From assembly GCF_947501785.1 (NCBI RefSeq), contig NZ_CANMXB010000001.1, positions 2,127,048 to 2,191,047 of the forward strand: a DNA stretch of 64,000 nt, given 5' to 3'. Numbering within the stretch: the first letter of the stretch is position 1; each line of letters starts with the position of its first letter. The stretch comes from an uncultured Litoreibacter sp. (GTDB taxonomy: Bacteria > Pseudomonadota > Alphaproteobacteria > Rhodobacterales > Rhodobacteraceae). This document shows positions 9,180-17,928 of the stretch, piece by piece. The notes below the pieces were generated by a model. The model worked only from the letters and a program-made list of their open reading frames with translations. It made no database searches and was not told the DNA's origin. The translations under genes were made by a program, and so were the position numbers.

Positions 9180-9853
9180 AAATCCGCTCCTGCCAGCTGC
9201 AGCTTGCGATTGGCGATCCTCAGGACCCGGGCGGAAACTTGGCTTTTGGCAGTCCGGATCAAGTTCAGATCATGCGTGGCCACCAACACTGATTTGCCCA
9301 TTTTGTTCAGCTCGATCAGCAGCGAGAGCAATCTTTGCGACATTTCCCAGTCTACGTTGCCTGTCGGTTCATCCGCCAAAATCACGTCCGGCCCCATAAT
9401 GACCGCACGTGCCAAGGCCGCGCGCTGCCGTTCCCCTCCGGACAATTCGGGGGGGCGTTGACTTTGTTGGTTCTTGAGCCCGACCCAGTCGATCAGCGCG
9501 GTCAAGTTCTCTGCCTCGGCGGCCACGTCGCGGCCCGCAACGGTCAAAGGCAGAGCGATGTTCTCTGCAACCGTCAGGTGATCAAGAAATTGGCAATCCT
9601 GATGAACCACGCCGATGCGGCGACGTGCCAAGGCAATCTGATCCCGTTCCAGCGTCCGCACATCTTGTCCGAAGACTTGGACCAACCCAGCGCTTGCCGT
9701 CAGTTCCATGTAGCAGAGTTTCAGGAAGGTCGATTTTCCGGCGCCTGATGGCCCTGTCAGGAAATGAAATGACCCGGGCTGCAGCCGCAAAGAGATGTCG
9801 CTCAACAAATCTCCCCCGCCATACGAATACGCCACGTTCTCAAGTTCTATCAC
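9176..9853 (-). CDS. ftsE: Cell division ATP-binding protein FtsE
   Basis: A 225-residue ABC ATPase, the usual FtsE size. It shows Walker A TGPSGAGKST (33-42), Q-loop VVHQDCQFLDHLT, signature LSGGERQRAALARA, Walker B VILADEPTGNVD and the switch His in VATHDLNLI. It pairs with FtsX at the inner face of the membrane. It is the first gene of the operon; the 160 bases upstream must hold its promoter and that of the divergent zinc-ribbon gene. Confidence 0.95.
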   Translation of the reverse strand: MIELENVAYSYGGGDLLSDISLRLQPGSFHFLTGPSGAGKSTFLKLCYMELTASAGLVQVFGQDVRTLERDQIALARRRIGVVHQDCQFLDHLTVAENIALPLTVAGRDVAAEAENLTALIDWVGLKNQQSQRPPELSGGERQRAALARAVIMGPDVILADEPTGNVDWEMSQRLLSLLIELNKMGKSVLVATHDLNLIRTAKSQVSARVLRIANRKLQLAGADL

Positions 9854-10019
9854 GCGAGGGCCTGCTCCGGTTTACCTTTTCAAGACAATTAGGCCATAGC
9901 GGGCCACACTTGCAATCAATCAGAAACACAAACGCTTGGATTAGCAATTTTTGCGCGGTATGACGGAAGTCAGAAAACGGGGAGCGCCAATAACTTATGG
10001 TGCGGGATAAGGGATGTTA

Positions 10020-10751
10020 ATGCGGCTGATATGCCCAAATTGCGACGCTGAGTACGAGGTGGATGGCACCTTGCTGCCCACTGAGGGTCGCGATGTGCAA
10101 TGCTCGAATTGCAACACCACCTGGTTCCAGAAACCTGAAGGGACTGACGAGCCCCTGGACCTATCCCAGCCAGCAGCTGTGGCAGGTTTGACGCCGCAAC
10201 GCCCTCAGACTGATCCTGATGCGTTGGATATCATCCACGAAGAGGTCGCGAGAGAAACCGCCGCCCGCGCCTCCGAAGCGGGTGGTCTTGAATCGCAACC
10301 CGATCTAGGGCTCGACGAGGCCGAAACGGCCGCGATCAAAGAGGCCCTGAACGACGATCTCATTGACGATACCGATGATGTCGCACTCGCTCCCGCGCCG
10401 CGCCGCGGTGAAAGCGCCAAGAAAGAGCTGTTTCCTGATATCGAGGAAATCAACTCAACCCTCGCATCAGCGCCCGACCCCGTCTACGACGAGGACGGCG
10501 AAGAGATTGAAACAAAGTCCGCAAATCCTCGCCGAGGCTTCCGTATCGGATTTGGATTGATGCTGATGCTGACGGCATTGGTGCTGGTGGTATACGCCTA
10601 CGCTCCTGCCCTTGCAGAGCGTTTCCCAGCCTTGGCCGGCGCTCTGACCAGCTACGTGGCCGTCATCGACAGCTTGCGGGTAGCTCTGGAGGCGGGCGCG
10701 CAGTGGTTGCTGCAAAAGGTGACCGCATTGACCGAACAGGTCGGCTCGTAG
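10020..10751 (+). CDS. MJ0042-type zinc-ribbon membrane protein
   Basis: A 243-residue protein with an N-terminal zinc ribbon (Cys5, Cys8, Cys28, Cys31: CPNC ... CSNC), a long acidic, low-complexity linker and one membrane segment near residues 175-200 (IGFGLMLMLTALVLVVYAYA). Function is unknown; such proteins are common in alphaproteobacteria next to ftsE or the DUF4175 gene. I chose ATG 10020 over ATG 10014 because AAGGGA (10009-10014) is correctly spaced to the former and overlaps the latter. It converges with the DUF4175 gene, three bases away, with no visible terminator. Confidence 0.87.
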   Translation: MRLICPNCDAEYEVDGTLLPTEGRDVQCSNCNTTWFQKPEGTDEPLDLSQPAAVAGLTPQRPQTDPDALDIIHEEVARETAARASEAGGLESQPDLGLDEAETAAIKEALNDDLIDDTDDVALAPAPRRGESAKKELFPDIEEINSTLASAPDPVYDEDGEEIETKSANPRRGFRIGFGLMLMLTALVLVVYAYAPALAERFPALAGALTSYVAVIDSLRVALEAGAQWLLQKVTALTEQVGS

Positions 10752-10754
10752 CTT

Positions 10755-13358
10755 CTAGAATTGGTCAAGTAGCCGTTTGAGGTAATCGCGTTCGACTTCC
10801 GGGCGCTCCTGCTCGCCTGAGCGGCGTCGAATTTCGTCCAGCAGCTCGCGCGATCTGCGGCGGGAATCTTCGCCGCCAAGCATGCCTTGCTCCGTTCCCA
10901 TCTGACCATCTGCGCCTTGCTCGCGGCCCAGCGGGTCGCGGTTTTGCTCGCTGAATTGGCCGTCACTGTTACCTTGCTGGCCCTGCTGCTCGTTCTGCGC
11001 CATGGCCTCGCCAAGGTTGCGCATACCTTCACGTAGGGCCTCCATTGCATCGGATTGCGCGCCCAACGCTTCTGCGGTGTCTTGGTCGCGCAATGCGCGT
11101 TCCGCGCGGCCCATGGCTTCATCTGCGCGGTCCAACGCGTCGCGAGCGGCGTCGCCTGCTTCTGTGCCTTCTCCAGGCAATGGCTGCGCCCGTTGGCGGG
11201 CCAATTCGTCACGAAGCCGCTGCTGGCGCTGGGCAAGCGATCCTTGCTCCTCGCCTTCACCGGCGCCGGTCTGCCCTTCGCCGTTTTGCTGATCGCCGCT
11301 TTCACCCTGGTTCTGAGCCTGACCCTGTCCGCCGCCGCCCTCGTGGCTTTCGCCGCGGCCCTGACCACCATTGCGGCCCTCATTGCCCTGGCTCTCGCCC
11401 GCTTGCGCGCCGGGGTTGAATTGCTCCTGAAGGTCGCGGAAGGCCTCGTCGCTCAGGCCTTGCTGTTCGCGCAAGGTCTCACCCAGACCTTCCATTGCCT
11501 GCTCGCCGGAACTTTGCTGCCCTTCGCCCTGCTGGCCTTCGGCGACCTGCATGTTCTCCATCATCTCCATGAGCTGCTGCAAAAGCTCTTCCGCCTCGGC
11601 GGTGCGACCCTCTTTCATCAGCTCTTCAATCCGGTCGAGCATTTCCTGCAGCTGGTCCTGCGTGATCTCTTGGCTTTCGCCATTCTGCGCCTGCTGCTGG
11701 CCGCCTTCCTGCGGTTCCTGGGCCAGCTGCTCCATATATTGGCGCATGGCTTCGGACAGTTCCTGCATCAGCTCGCTGATTTCCTCGTCCGAGGCACCAT
11801 CCTGCATCGCTTGGTTCAACCGCTCCTGCGCTTCGCGCAGTCGGGCCAAAGCATCGGCCAGGCGTCCTTCTTCGATACGAACAGCGGCTTGCCACAAAAG
11901 GTCGGCGATTTCGTCGCGCACCTCCGTCGACAACCCGAACTGGGCGTTGATCTCCAACCGCGTCATCGCGCGGCGGATCATCAGATATGCCGTATCGTTT
12001 GGGAAATAGCCGTCGGGTTTGTAGGTGATCGTCCGCAGAATCTGGCTGACCCGCTTGGCATTTTCACGCGACCACAGCAGGTCGCGCCGCTGCTCGACCA
12101 CCGCCGCCGCGATTGGCTGGAAGAACCGCCGCCCCGGCAGCGTCGTGGTCACCTCGTCATCTTCGCTGTCTTGCCCCGCCGCATCCAGTACGTCGAGGGT
12201 GAAACTGACATTTAGCCCCGCCCAAGGGTGCTCCGACATGTTCTCGACCAACAGCTCCGAGAAACTGTCCCGTTGGCCGTTGATCGGCATCGGCAGGTCA
12301 AGAACCAACGCCTCGCGCGGCTCTGGCTCCACTGCCAAACCGTGGCGCCGGTCGACATCCGCTAGGTTCAATGTGATGGTGGTGGTACCCGACTCCACGC
12401 CGTAGTCGTCCGACGCGTTAAACGGCAGCTTCATTTCCCCGTTCAACGCGCGTTCAATCGCGCCCTGGAACCACACTTTCGGAGGCGCGTCCGCACGGGC
12501 GGTAATGGTCCAGACTTGATCATCGACGGTCAAGCTGCCGCTTTGCGCGACGTCGATGGTGAAGGCTGACTTGGCCACTTCAGGCGCCGGCTTGCCGGAC
12601 AGGGTCTCAGACCACGGGATTGATCCGACCTGCCCATACAGGCGCATGGTGATCTGGCTGCCCGTTGGTACGGTCAGCGCATCGGTGCGCACGTCATTGA
12701 GATAGATCGTGGGCTTTCCAGTATACGCCGGCGGCTCCACCCATGCTTCCCAGCTTGGCCCCGCAATCACGGCCTCACCCGGGGTGCCCGGCAACGAAAT
12801 CTCCGGCGCGCCGAGCCGCCAAATGGAGCCAAACATTACCGCAATGCCGAAAAACAGCAGCGCCGCGTAGCGCAGCGCAAACGGATCACGGGCGGCGATC
12901 TTCAGGTCGGGCTCCACCGGCTTGGCCTTCGCAAGCCGCTTGCGGGTCCGCAGCACATGCGCATCCCACACTAAACGGGAGGCCGCGTCGTCCCCACCAA
13001 TCGCCATGTCGTCAAACGTCGCCGTCAGCGGGCGTCCTGGCATCGAGCGGTCCAGCCGGTCAATGGCGTCGGCCTCGCTCACCCATGAAAAGTTGCGCCA
13101 AGCGTACCACACGCCAAAGCTCAGCCCGCCCAGCAGGGCCGCGCCGCCGATCCAGAACACTTCCACGGACACAGCGGTATGCAGCCCGAAGGACAGCACA
13201 AAAAACAGCGCCAGCAGCACCGACCACAATGGCCAAAACCCGCGCACCGCTTGCTCGGCAATCATACCCAGCCGGGTCAGCCCCAGGGGGCGGCTCAGCT
13301 CGTGGAGTGCAATCTGGCGGTCGTGCTTGTTCAACGCGTTATCCCACGGCTGCAGCAC
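10755..13358 (-). CDS. DUF4175 / TIGR02302 family membrane protein with low-complexity C-terminus
   Basis: An 867-residue alphaproteobacterial protein of unknown role. The N-terminus has two close membrane helices (about residues 40-60 and 67-87) and a third near 165-185 (LRYAALLFFGIAVMFGSIWRL). A beta-rich periplasmic-like middle (IYLNDVRTDALTVPTGS) and a helical MRQYMEQLAQEP region follow. From about residue 535 to 830 the sequence is dominated by Gln, Glu and Gly repeats. The start is GTG 13358; an alternative is an internal TTG ten codons on. It follows lysA by nine bases and is probably co-transcribed with it. Confidence 0.9.
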   Translation of the reverse strand: MLQPWDNALNKHDRQIALHELSRPLGLTRLGMIAEQAVRGFWPLWSVLLALFFVLSFGLHTAVSVEVFWIGGAALLGGLSFGVWYAWRNFSWVSEADAIDRLDRSMPGRPLTATFDDMAIGGDDAASRLVWDAHVLRTRKRLAKAKPVEPDLKIAARDPFALRYAALLFFGIAVMFGSIWRLGAPEISLPGTPGEAVIAGPSWEAWVEPPAYTGKPTIYLNDVRTDALTVPTGSQITMRLYGQVGSIPWSETLSGKPAPEVAKSAFTIDVAQSGSLTVDDQVWTITARADAPPKVWFQGAIERALNGEMKLPFNASDDYGVESGTTTITLNLADVDRRHGLAVEPEPREALVLDLPMPINGQRDSFSELLVENMSEHPWAGLNVSFTLDVLDAAGQDSEDDEVTTTLPGRRFFQPIAAAVVEQRRDLLWSRENAKRVSQILRTITYKPDGYFPNDTAYLMIRRAMTRLEINAQFGLSTEVRDEIADLLWQAAVRIEEGRLADALARLREAQERLNQAMQDGASDEEISELMQELSEAMRQYMEQLAQEPQEGGQQQAQNGESQEITQDQLQEMLDRIEELMKEGRTAEAEELLQQLMEMMENMQVAEGQQGEGQQSSGEQAMEGLGETLREQQGLSDEAFRDLQEQFNPGAQAGESQGNEGRNGGQGRGESHEGGGGQGQAQNQGESGDQQNGEGQTGAGEGEEQGSLAQRQQRLRDELARQRAQPLPGEGTEAGDAARDALDRADEAMGRAERALRDQDTAEALGAQSDAMEALREGMRNLGEAMAQNEQQGQQGNSDGQFSEQNRDPLGREQGADGQMGTEQGMLGGEDSRRRSRELLDEIRRRSGEQERPEVERDYLKRLLDQF

Positions 13359-13367
13359 ACCATTGCG

Positions 13368-14633
13368 CTACAGCCATTCAGGAATGGTATCTCGATTTAT
13401 CATCTCGTCAAAGGTCGGACGTGCGCGAATGACGGCGAATTGATCCCCATGCACCAAAACTTCAGGAATCATGGGCCGCGAATTGTATTCCGACGCCATC
13501 ACCGCGCCGTAGGCGCCCGCGGTGCGGAACGCCACCAAATCGCCCGCTTGCATGCGCGCCATGGCGCGCCCCTTGGCAAAGGTGTCGCCGCTTTCGCAGA
13601 CCGGGCCAACCACGTCATATTTGGTCGGCAATTCGCCCACGGCCGGTTCCTTCACCGGCACAATATCGTGATGCGCGCCATACATGGCGGGCCGGATCAA
13701 GTCGTTCATCGCGGCGTTCAGGATCAAAAACTCCCGGTCTTCACCGGATTTGACGTAAATCACCTCCGACACCAACACGCCCGAGTTGCCTGCAATCAGC
13801 CGCCCCGGCTCAATCTCGATCTCGCAACCCAAATGGCCCACCTCTTCGCGCACAATTTGGCCGTAGTCGCGCGGCAAAGGAGGGTCGGCGTTGGTCCGCT
13901 CATAGGGGATGCCCATGCCGCCGCCGAGGTCCAGCCGGGAAATCTCGTGCCCGTCGCCGCGCAGGACCTCGGTCAGTTCCGCCACCTTGCGATAGGCCAG
14001 CCGGTAGGGTTCGAAATCCACCATCTGGCTGCCGATATGCACGTCGATGCCTATGACCTTCAGTCCCGGCAGGGATGCAGCCAAGGCGTACACCTCCCGC
14101 GCCCGCGAAATGGGGATGCCGAACTTGTCGCCCTTGCGGCCCGTCGAAATCTTCTCATGCGTCTTCGCATCCACATCCGGGTTCACCCGGACGGTCACAG
14201 GCACCTCAGCCCCCATCGAGGCCGCCACCCGCGACAGCATCGCCATTTCCGGCTCGCTCTCGATGTTGAACTGGCGGATACCGCCTTCTATGGCCAAACG
14301 CATCTCGGCTTCGGTCTTGCCGACGCCCGAAAACACGATCCGGTCGCCCGGCACGCCAGCGGCCTTTGCCCGGCGATACTCGCCGCCCGACACCACGTCC
14401 ATGCCTGCACCCAGATCGCCGAGCAGCTTCAGAATGGCCTGGTTGGAATTGGCCTTCATGGCGTAGCAGACCAGATGGTCCATGCCCTCCAACGCCTCGT
14501 CCAACAGTTTGAAATGGCGGGTGAATGTCGCGCTGGAATAGCAATAGAACGGCGCGCCGACAGAGGCCGCAATCTCGCGCAGCGGCACGTCTTCGGCGTA
14601 AAGCTCACCGTCGCGATACAGGAAATGGTCCAT
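13368..14633 (-). CDS. lysA: Diaminopimelate decarboxylase
   Basis: A 421-residue PLP enzyme that decarboxylates meso-diaminopimelate to lysine, the last step of lysine synthesis. The Schiff-base Lys is in HLVCYAMKANSN (Lys59). Also visible are the glycine-rich phosphate site LDLGGGMGIPY, the EPGRLIAGNSG segment and the active-site Cys in GPVCESGDTFAKGR near the C-terminus. It starts at ATG 14633 immediately after the stop of the DUF2834 gene (TGAATG) and precedes the DUF4175 gene, so three genes form one transcript. Confidence 0.97.
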   Translation of the reverse strand: MDHFLYRDGELYAEDVPLREIAASVGAPFYCYSSATFTRHFKLLDEALEGMDHLVCYAMKANSNQAILKLLGDLGAGMDVVSGGEYRRAKAAGVPGDRIVFSGVGKTEAEMRLAIEGGIRQFNIESEPEMAMLSRVAASMGAEVPVTVRVNPDVDAKTHEKISTGRKGDKFGIPISRAREVYALAASLPGLKVIGIDVHIGSQMVDFEPYRLAYRKVAELTEVLRGDGHEISRLDLGGGMGIPYERTNADPPLPRDYGQIVREEVGHLGCEIEIEPGRLIAGNSGVLVSEVIYVKSGEDREFLILNAAMNDLIRPAMYGAHHDIVPVKEPAVGELPTKYDVVGPVCESGDTFAKGRAMARMQAGDLVAFRTAGAYGAVMASEYNSRPMIPEVLVHGDQFAVIRARPTFDEMINRDTIPEWL

Positions 14634-14948
14634 TCAGACGGGCCTTGTTCTTAGGAAGAGGTAAAGCGGCAAGCCGCAGCTGACACCGATGCAAAACGTG
14701 GCCGGAATGGCGACCAATGCGATCCAGTTTTTGCGCACCCATGTCTCGGCGATGATCCAGACGGTCAGCGCAATCGCGGCAATCGTCAGGTCCCACACAA
14801 GCCCGGATGTTGCGGCATTGGCGTGCCACGCATTGACCATTTCGGACAGGGAATAGCCATTTTCGTTGAACCATGCGATGAACCAGCTCATCGGGTGAAT
14901 GGCCCCCCAAACGGCCAGGGCCAGATAAATCATGCGTAACACGGACAT
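14634..14948 (-). CDS. DUF2834-like small membrane protein
   Basis: A 104-residue protein with three membrane helices (about 4-22, 46-68 and 76-98) and no known catalytic motif. I chose ATG 14948 (MSVLRMIYLALAVWGA) because GAGG lies about eight bases ahead; an ATG twelve codons upstream has no such signal. Its stop abuts the lysA start, so the two are translationally coupled. Function is unknown. Confidence 0.78.
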   Translation of the reverse strand: MSVLRMIYLALAVWGAIHPMSWFIAWFNENGYSLSEMVNAWHANAATSGLVWDLTIAAIALTVWIIAETWVRKNWIALVAIPATFCIGVSCGLPLYLFLRTRPV

Positions 14949-15093
14949 GGGCGTCGCCTCGGCAAACCAATCAGAACCCTGCATCTAGTGCAAAATCTCT
15001 GCCTGTAAAACCCCGTGGATATGCCACAAACAGGCCCAATTTGGCGGCTATTTCGGGCGGAACGAAGAAACGAGCCAAAGGCGAGTAGTGGGT

Positions 15094-16080
15094 ATGAAGC
15101 GCTTTTTCCTGTTTTCCGTCACCTATTTGGTGCTGGCCATGATCATCTTGTTCATGTTCCGCGACGCGCCAGTGACCCAACTGGTTGATTCCGTCGCCCG
15201 CACCAAGGACACGGTCAGCGCCTTCGTGAAATACTTCCCCTACTTGGCTGTAGCTCTGGGCGCGATTTTCCTCGCAACCCGCCAATTCGCCAACAAAAAC
15301 ATGGCGAAGGAGGCCGCATGGGCCTTCGCAGGCTGCCTGATCTTCTCGACCGCCTTCACCTTTGTGAAGACCTCAATGCCCTATATCCAGCCCTTCTACG
15401 CTGACGTTCTGTTCGCCAATTGGGACAAAGCCCTGCATGGCGGCGTCGATCCGTGGGTGTGGACGCATAAGTTTGCGCCATACATCTCCGAAAAAGCTGT
15501 CGCGACGCTTTACTTCATCATTTGGGGCCTGCCCGCCGCTTTCCTGCCCTTCATCATTGCCGCCACAGATAACGACGAGGCGCGCAAACGCCGCTTCGTC
15601 ATCCTCTATTGCTTCGTATGGATCGGCCTCGGCAACGTGGTGGCCTTGCTCGGCAGTTCTGTCGGCCCGGTCTATTACGACCGCCTTTTGGGCGGCGAAC
15701 GATTTGCCGACCTGATCGGGGCACTTGGCGCCAGCGGCATCGCCGGCGGCAAGATCGGCGTGGTGCAGGACGGGCTGTGGCGTATCTATTCGGAATATTC
15801 GCAATCCATCGGCTCTGGCATATCCGCCTTCCCGTCGGTGCATGTTGGCGTCTCAACCCTGACCATGTTGTATCTGTGCGAACGCTCCAAATGGTTGGCG
15901 CCCGTGGGCATCGCCTTCCTGGCAGCGATCCAGTTCTGCTCCGTTTATATCGGCTGGCACTACGCGATTGACGGCTACTTCTCCTTCGCGGCGGTTCTTG
16001 GGGTCTGGTTTGGCTTGCGCATTTGGGCGAACCGCAGAGCGCCCGAGACCCAGATTTCCGGCCAACACGCCGTTGCGTAA
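15094..16080 (+). CDS. PAP2-superfamily membrane phosphatase
   Basis: A 328-residue integral membrane protein related to the inositol-phosphotransferase-like PAP2 branch. The phosphatase core is visible near the C-terminus: SAFPSVHVGVSTL, which supplies the PSxH motif, and GWHYAIDGYFS, which supplies the final His and Asp of the HxxxD signature. About six hydrophobic helices surround these. It probably dephosphorylates a lipid or prenyl phosphate, or transfers a head group. ATG 15094 is preferred to GTG 15088 because AAAGGCGAG is spaced for it. A short GCGACG/CGTCGC stem follows the stop at 16092-16106. Confidence 0.85.
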   Translation: MKRFFLFSVTYLVLAMIILFMFRDAPVTQLVDSVARTKDTVSAFVKYFPYLAVALGAIFLATRQFANKNMAKEAAWAFAGCLIFSTAFTFVKTSMPYIQPFYADVLFANWDKALHGGVDPWVWTHKFAPYISEKAVATLYFIIWGLPAAFLPFIIAATDNDEARKRRFVILYCFVWIGLGNVVALLGSSVGPVYYDRLLGGERFADLIGALGASGIAGGKIGVVQDGLWRIYSEYSQSIGSGISAFPSVHVGVSTLTMLYLCERSKWLAPVGIAFLAAIQFCSVYIGWHYAIDGYFSFAAVLGVWFGLRIWANRRAPETQISGQHAVA

Positions 16081-16196
16081 AGCCTAGACGGGCGACGCTA
16101 CGTCGCAATTGCGGGGTACAATCAGCCTTGCTTCAACTACATACGCCGTTAGAAAGCGTAAAACGCCTGCTTGGGTGATGTTGAAGGATGAATGAT

Positions 16197-17831
16197 ATGG
16201 CCGAGATTGAACGCGAAAGCATGGAATATGACGTTGTCATCGTCGGGGCTGGCCCCGCCGGTTTGTCGGCGGCCATTCGTCTGAAACAACTCGACGCTGA
16301 CTTGAATGTGGTGGTGCTAGAAAAGGGCTCCGAGGTCGGCGCGCATATCCTGTCCGGTGCAGTTCTGGACCCTTGCGGCCTCGACGCGCTGCTGCCTGAT
16401 TGGCGCGACATGGGTTCCCCCATCAAAGTGCCGGTCAAGAAGGACAACTTCTACATTCTGGGCGAGGCCGGTCAGGTTCGCATCCCCAACTTCCCCATGC
16501 CACCTTTGATGAACAACCACGGCAACTACATCGTCTCCATGGCCAATGTCTGCCGCTGGATGGGTGAAATCGCCGAAGGCCTGGGCGTCGAAATCTTCCC
16601 CGGCATGGCATGTTCTGATCTGGTTTTCGGCGACAATGACGAAGTCAAAGGCGTCGTCGCCGGTGTCTTCGGTCTGGAGGCTGACGGCTCCATCGGCGAA
16701 AACACTGAGCCCGGCATGGAATTGCACGGCAAATACGTCTTCCTGTCCGAGGGCGTGCGCGGCTCCCTGTCCAAGCAGGTGATCGAGAAATACGACCTCG
16801 CCAAAGACGCCAGCCCGCAGAAATACGGCCTCGGCATGAAGGAAATCTGGGAAATCGACCCTGAGAAACATTCCGAAGGCACCGTCACCCACACCTCCGG
16901 CTGGCCGCTGGGCAAGAACGCGGGCGGCGGGTCGTTCATCTACCACCTCGACAACAACCAGGTCTATGTCGGCTTCGTGGTGCACCTGAACTACAAAAAC
17001 CCGCACCTGTTCCCCTATATGGAATTCCAGCGGTTCAAGCATCACCCACTGGTGGCTGACCTGCTCAAAGGTGGCAAACGGGTGGCTTACGGCGCGCGGG
17101 CAATTACCGAGGGCGGCTACCAATCTATGCCCAACACCGCGTTCCCCGGCGGCGCGCTGTTGGGTTGTTCCGCAGGCATGGTCAACGTGCCGCGCATCAA
17201 GGGCAACCACAACGCCATGCTGTCTGGCAAGGCAGCCGCCGAACACGCCTACAAGGCCATCCAGGATGGCCGCGCGGGCGACACGCTGGTGGACTACAAC
17301 GACGAGGTCAAAACCGGCCCCATCGGCAAGGACCTCAAGAAGGTGCGCAACGTCAAGCCGCTGTGGTCGAACTATGGCTTCACCGCTTCGCTCGTCCTTG
17401 GTGGGTTCGACATGTGGACCAACACGCTGGGCTTCTCCCTCTTCGGCACCATCGCGCATAAAAAGAACGACGCCGACAGCACCGAAGAAGCGTCAATGCA
17501 CCAGCCCATCGATTACCCAAAACCCGATGGAACGCTCAGCTTTGACCGCCTGACCAATGTCAGCTTCAGCGCAACCAACCACGAGGAAAGCCAGCCGGCC
17601 CACCTCCACCTCAAGGACGCGTCGATACCCATCGACGTAAACCTGCCCAAATACGCGGAGCCCGCGCAGCGCTACTGCCCCGCAGGCGTCTACGAAGTGG
17701 TAGACGAAAAGTTTGTCATCAACTTCCAAAACTGCGTGCACTGCAAGACCTGTGACATCAAGGACCCCAGCCAGAACATCGTCTGGACGGTGCCGCAGGG
17801 CGGTGACGGGCCAAACTACCCAAATATGTAA
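16197..17831 (+). CDS. etfD: Electron transfer flavoprotein-ubiquinone oxidoreductase
   Basis: A 544-residue inner-membrane-associated flavoprotein passing electrons from ETF (fed by acyl-CoA and other dehydrogenases) to ubiquinone. The N-terminal FAD dinucleotide fold is VVIVGAGPAGLSAAIRL, and the C-terminal 4Fe-4S ligands lie in YCPAGVYEV and FQNCVHCKTCDIKDPS. The full-length match and the GGDGPNYPNM end are typical. GAAGGA at 16183-16188 fits ATG 16197 (eight-base spacing) better than ATG 16188, which would add three residues. Fatty-acid and PHB-type metabolism in this window (phaAB) is consistent with a need for it. Confidence 0.96.
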   Translation: MAEIERESMEYDVVIVGAGPAGLSAAIRLKQLDADLNVVVLEKGSEVGAHILSGAVLDPCGLDALLPDWRDMGSPIKVPVKKDNFYILGEAGQVRIPNFPMPPLMNNHGNYIVSMANVCRWMGEIAEGLGVEIFPGMACSDLVFGDNDEVKGVVAGVFGLEADGSIGENTEPGMELHGKYVFLSEGVRGSLSKQVIEKYDLAKDASPQKYGLGMKEIWEIDPEKHSEGTVTHTSGWPLGKNAGGGSFIYHLDNNQVYVGFVVHLNYKNPHLFPYMEFQRFKHHPLVADLLKGGKRVAYGARAITEGGYQSMPNTAFPGGALLGCSAGMVNVPRIKGNHNAMLSGKAAAEHAYKAIQDGRAGDTLVDYNDEVKTGPIGKDLKKVRNVKPLWSNYGFTASLVLGGFDMWTNTLGFSLFGTIAHKKNDADSTEEASMHQPIDYPKPDGTLSFDRLTNVSFSATNHEESQPAHLHLKDASIPIDVNLPKYAEPAQRYCPAGVYEVVDEKFVINFQNCVHCKTCDIKDPSQNIVWTVPQGGDGPNYPNM

Positions 17832-17855
17832 GCAAAAACCCACCGGGTTGTGACC

Positions 17856-17882
17856 GAGGGGCGCATGGACAACGCGCCCCTC
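17856..17882 (+). terminator. Stem-loop after ETF-QO gene
   Basis: A 9-bp stem (GAGGGGCGC / GCGCCCCTC) with a 9-base loop, 25 bases after the ETF-QO stop. There is no T-run, so it is a possible weak or factor-assisted terminator between the ETF-QO and TPR genes. Confidence 0.4.
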
Positions 17883-17928
17883 CACGCTTAGCTTCTGGTC
17901 AAACAGATCATTCTGAGGCCGGGCAAAA

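Noticed and set aside
11055-12215. Plus-strand open frame of 386 residues, hydrophobic
   Set aside because: Antisense to the Gln/Glu-rich region of the DUF4175 gene; the Leu/Ala richness is the mirror of repeated Gln and Glu codons.
13179-14654. Plus-strand open frame of 491 residues
   Set aside because: Runs opposite to lysA, whose motifs are unmistakable; the predicted product is His/Arg-rich without conserved pattern.
16092-16106. GCGACG/CGTCGC hairpin after the PAP2 gene
   Set aside because: Only six base pairs and no T-run; too weak to call a terminator separately.
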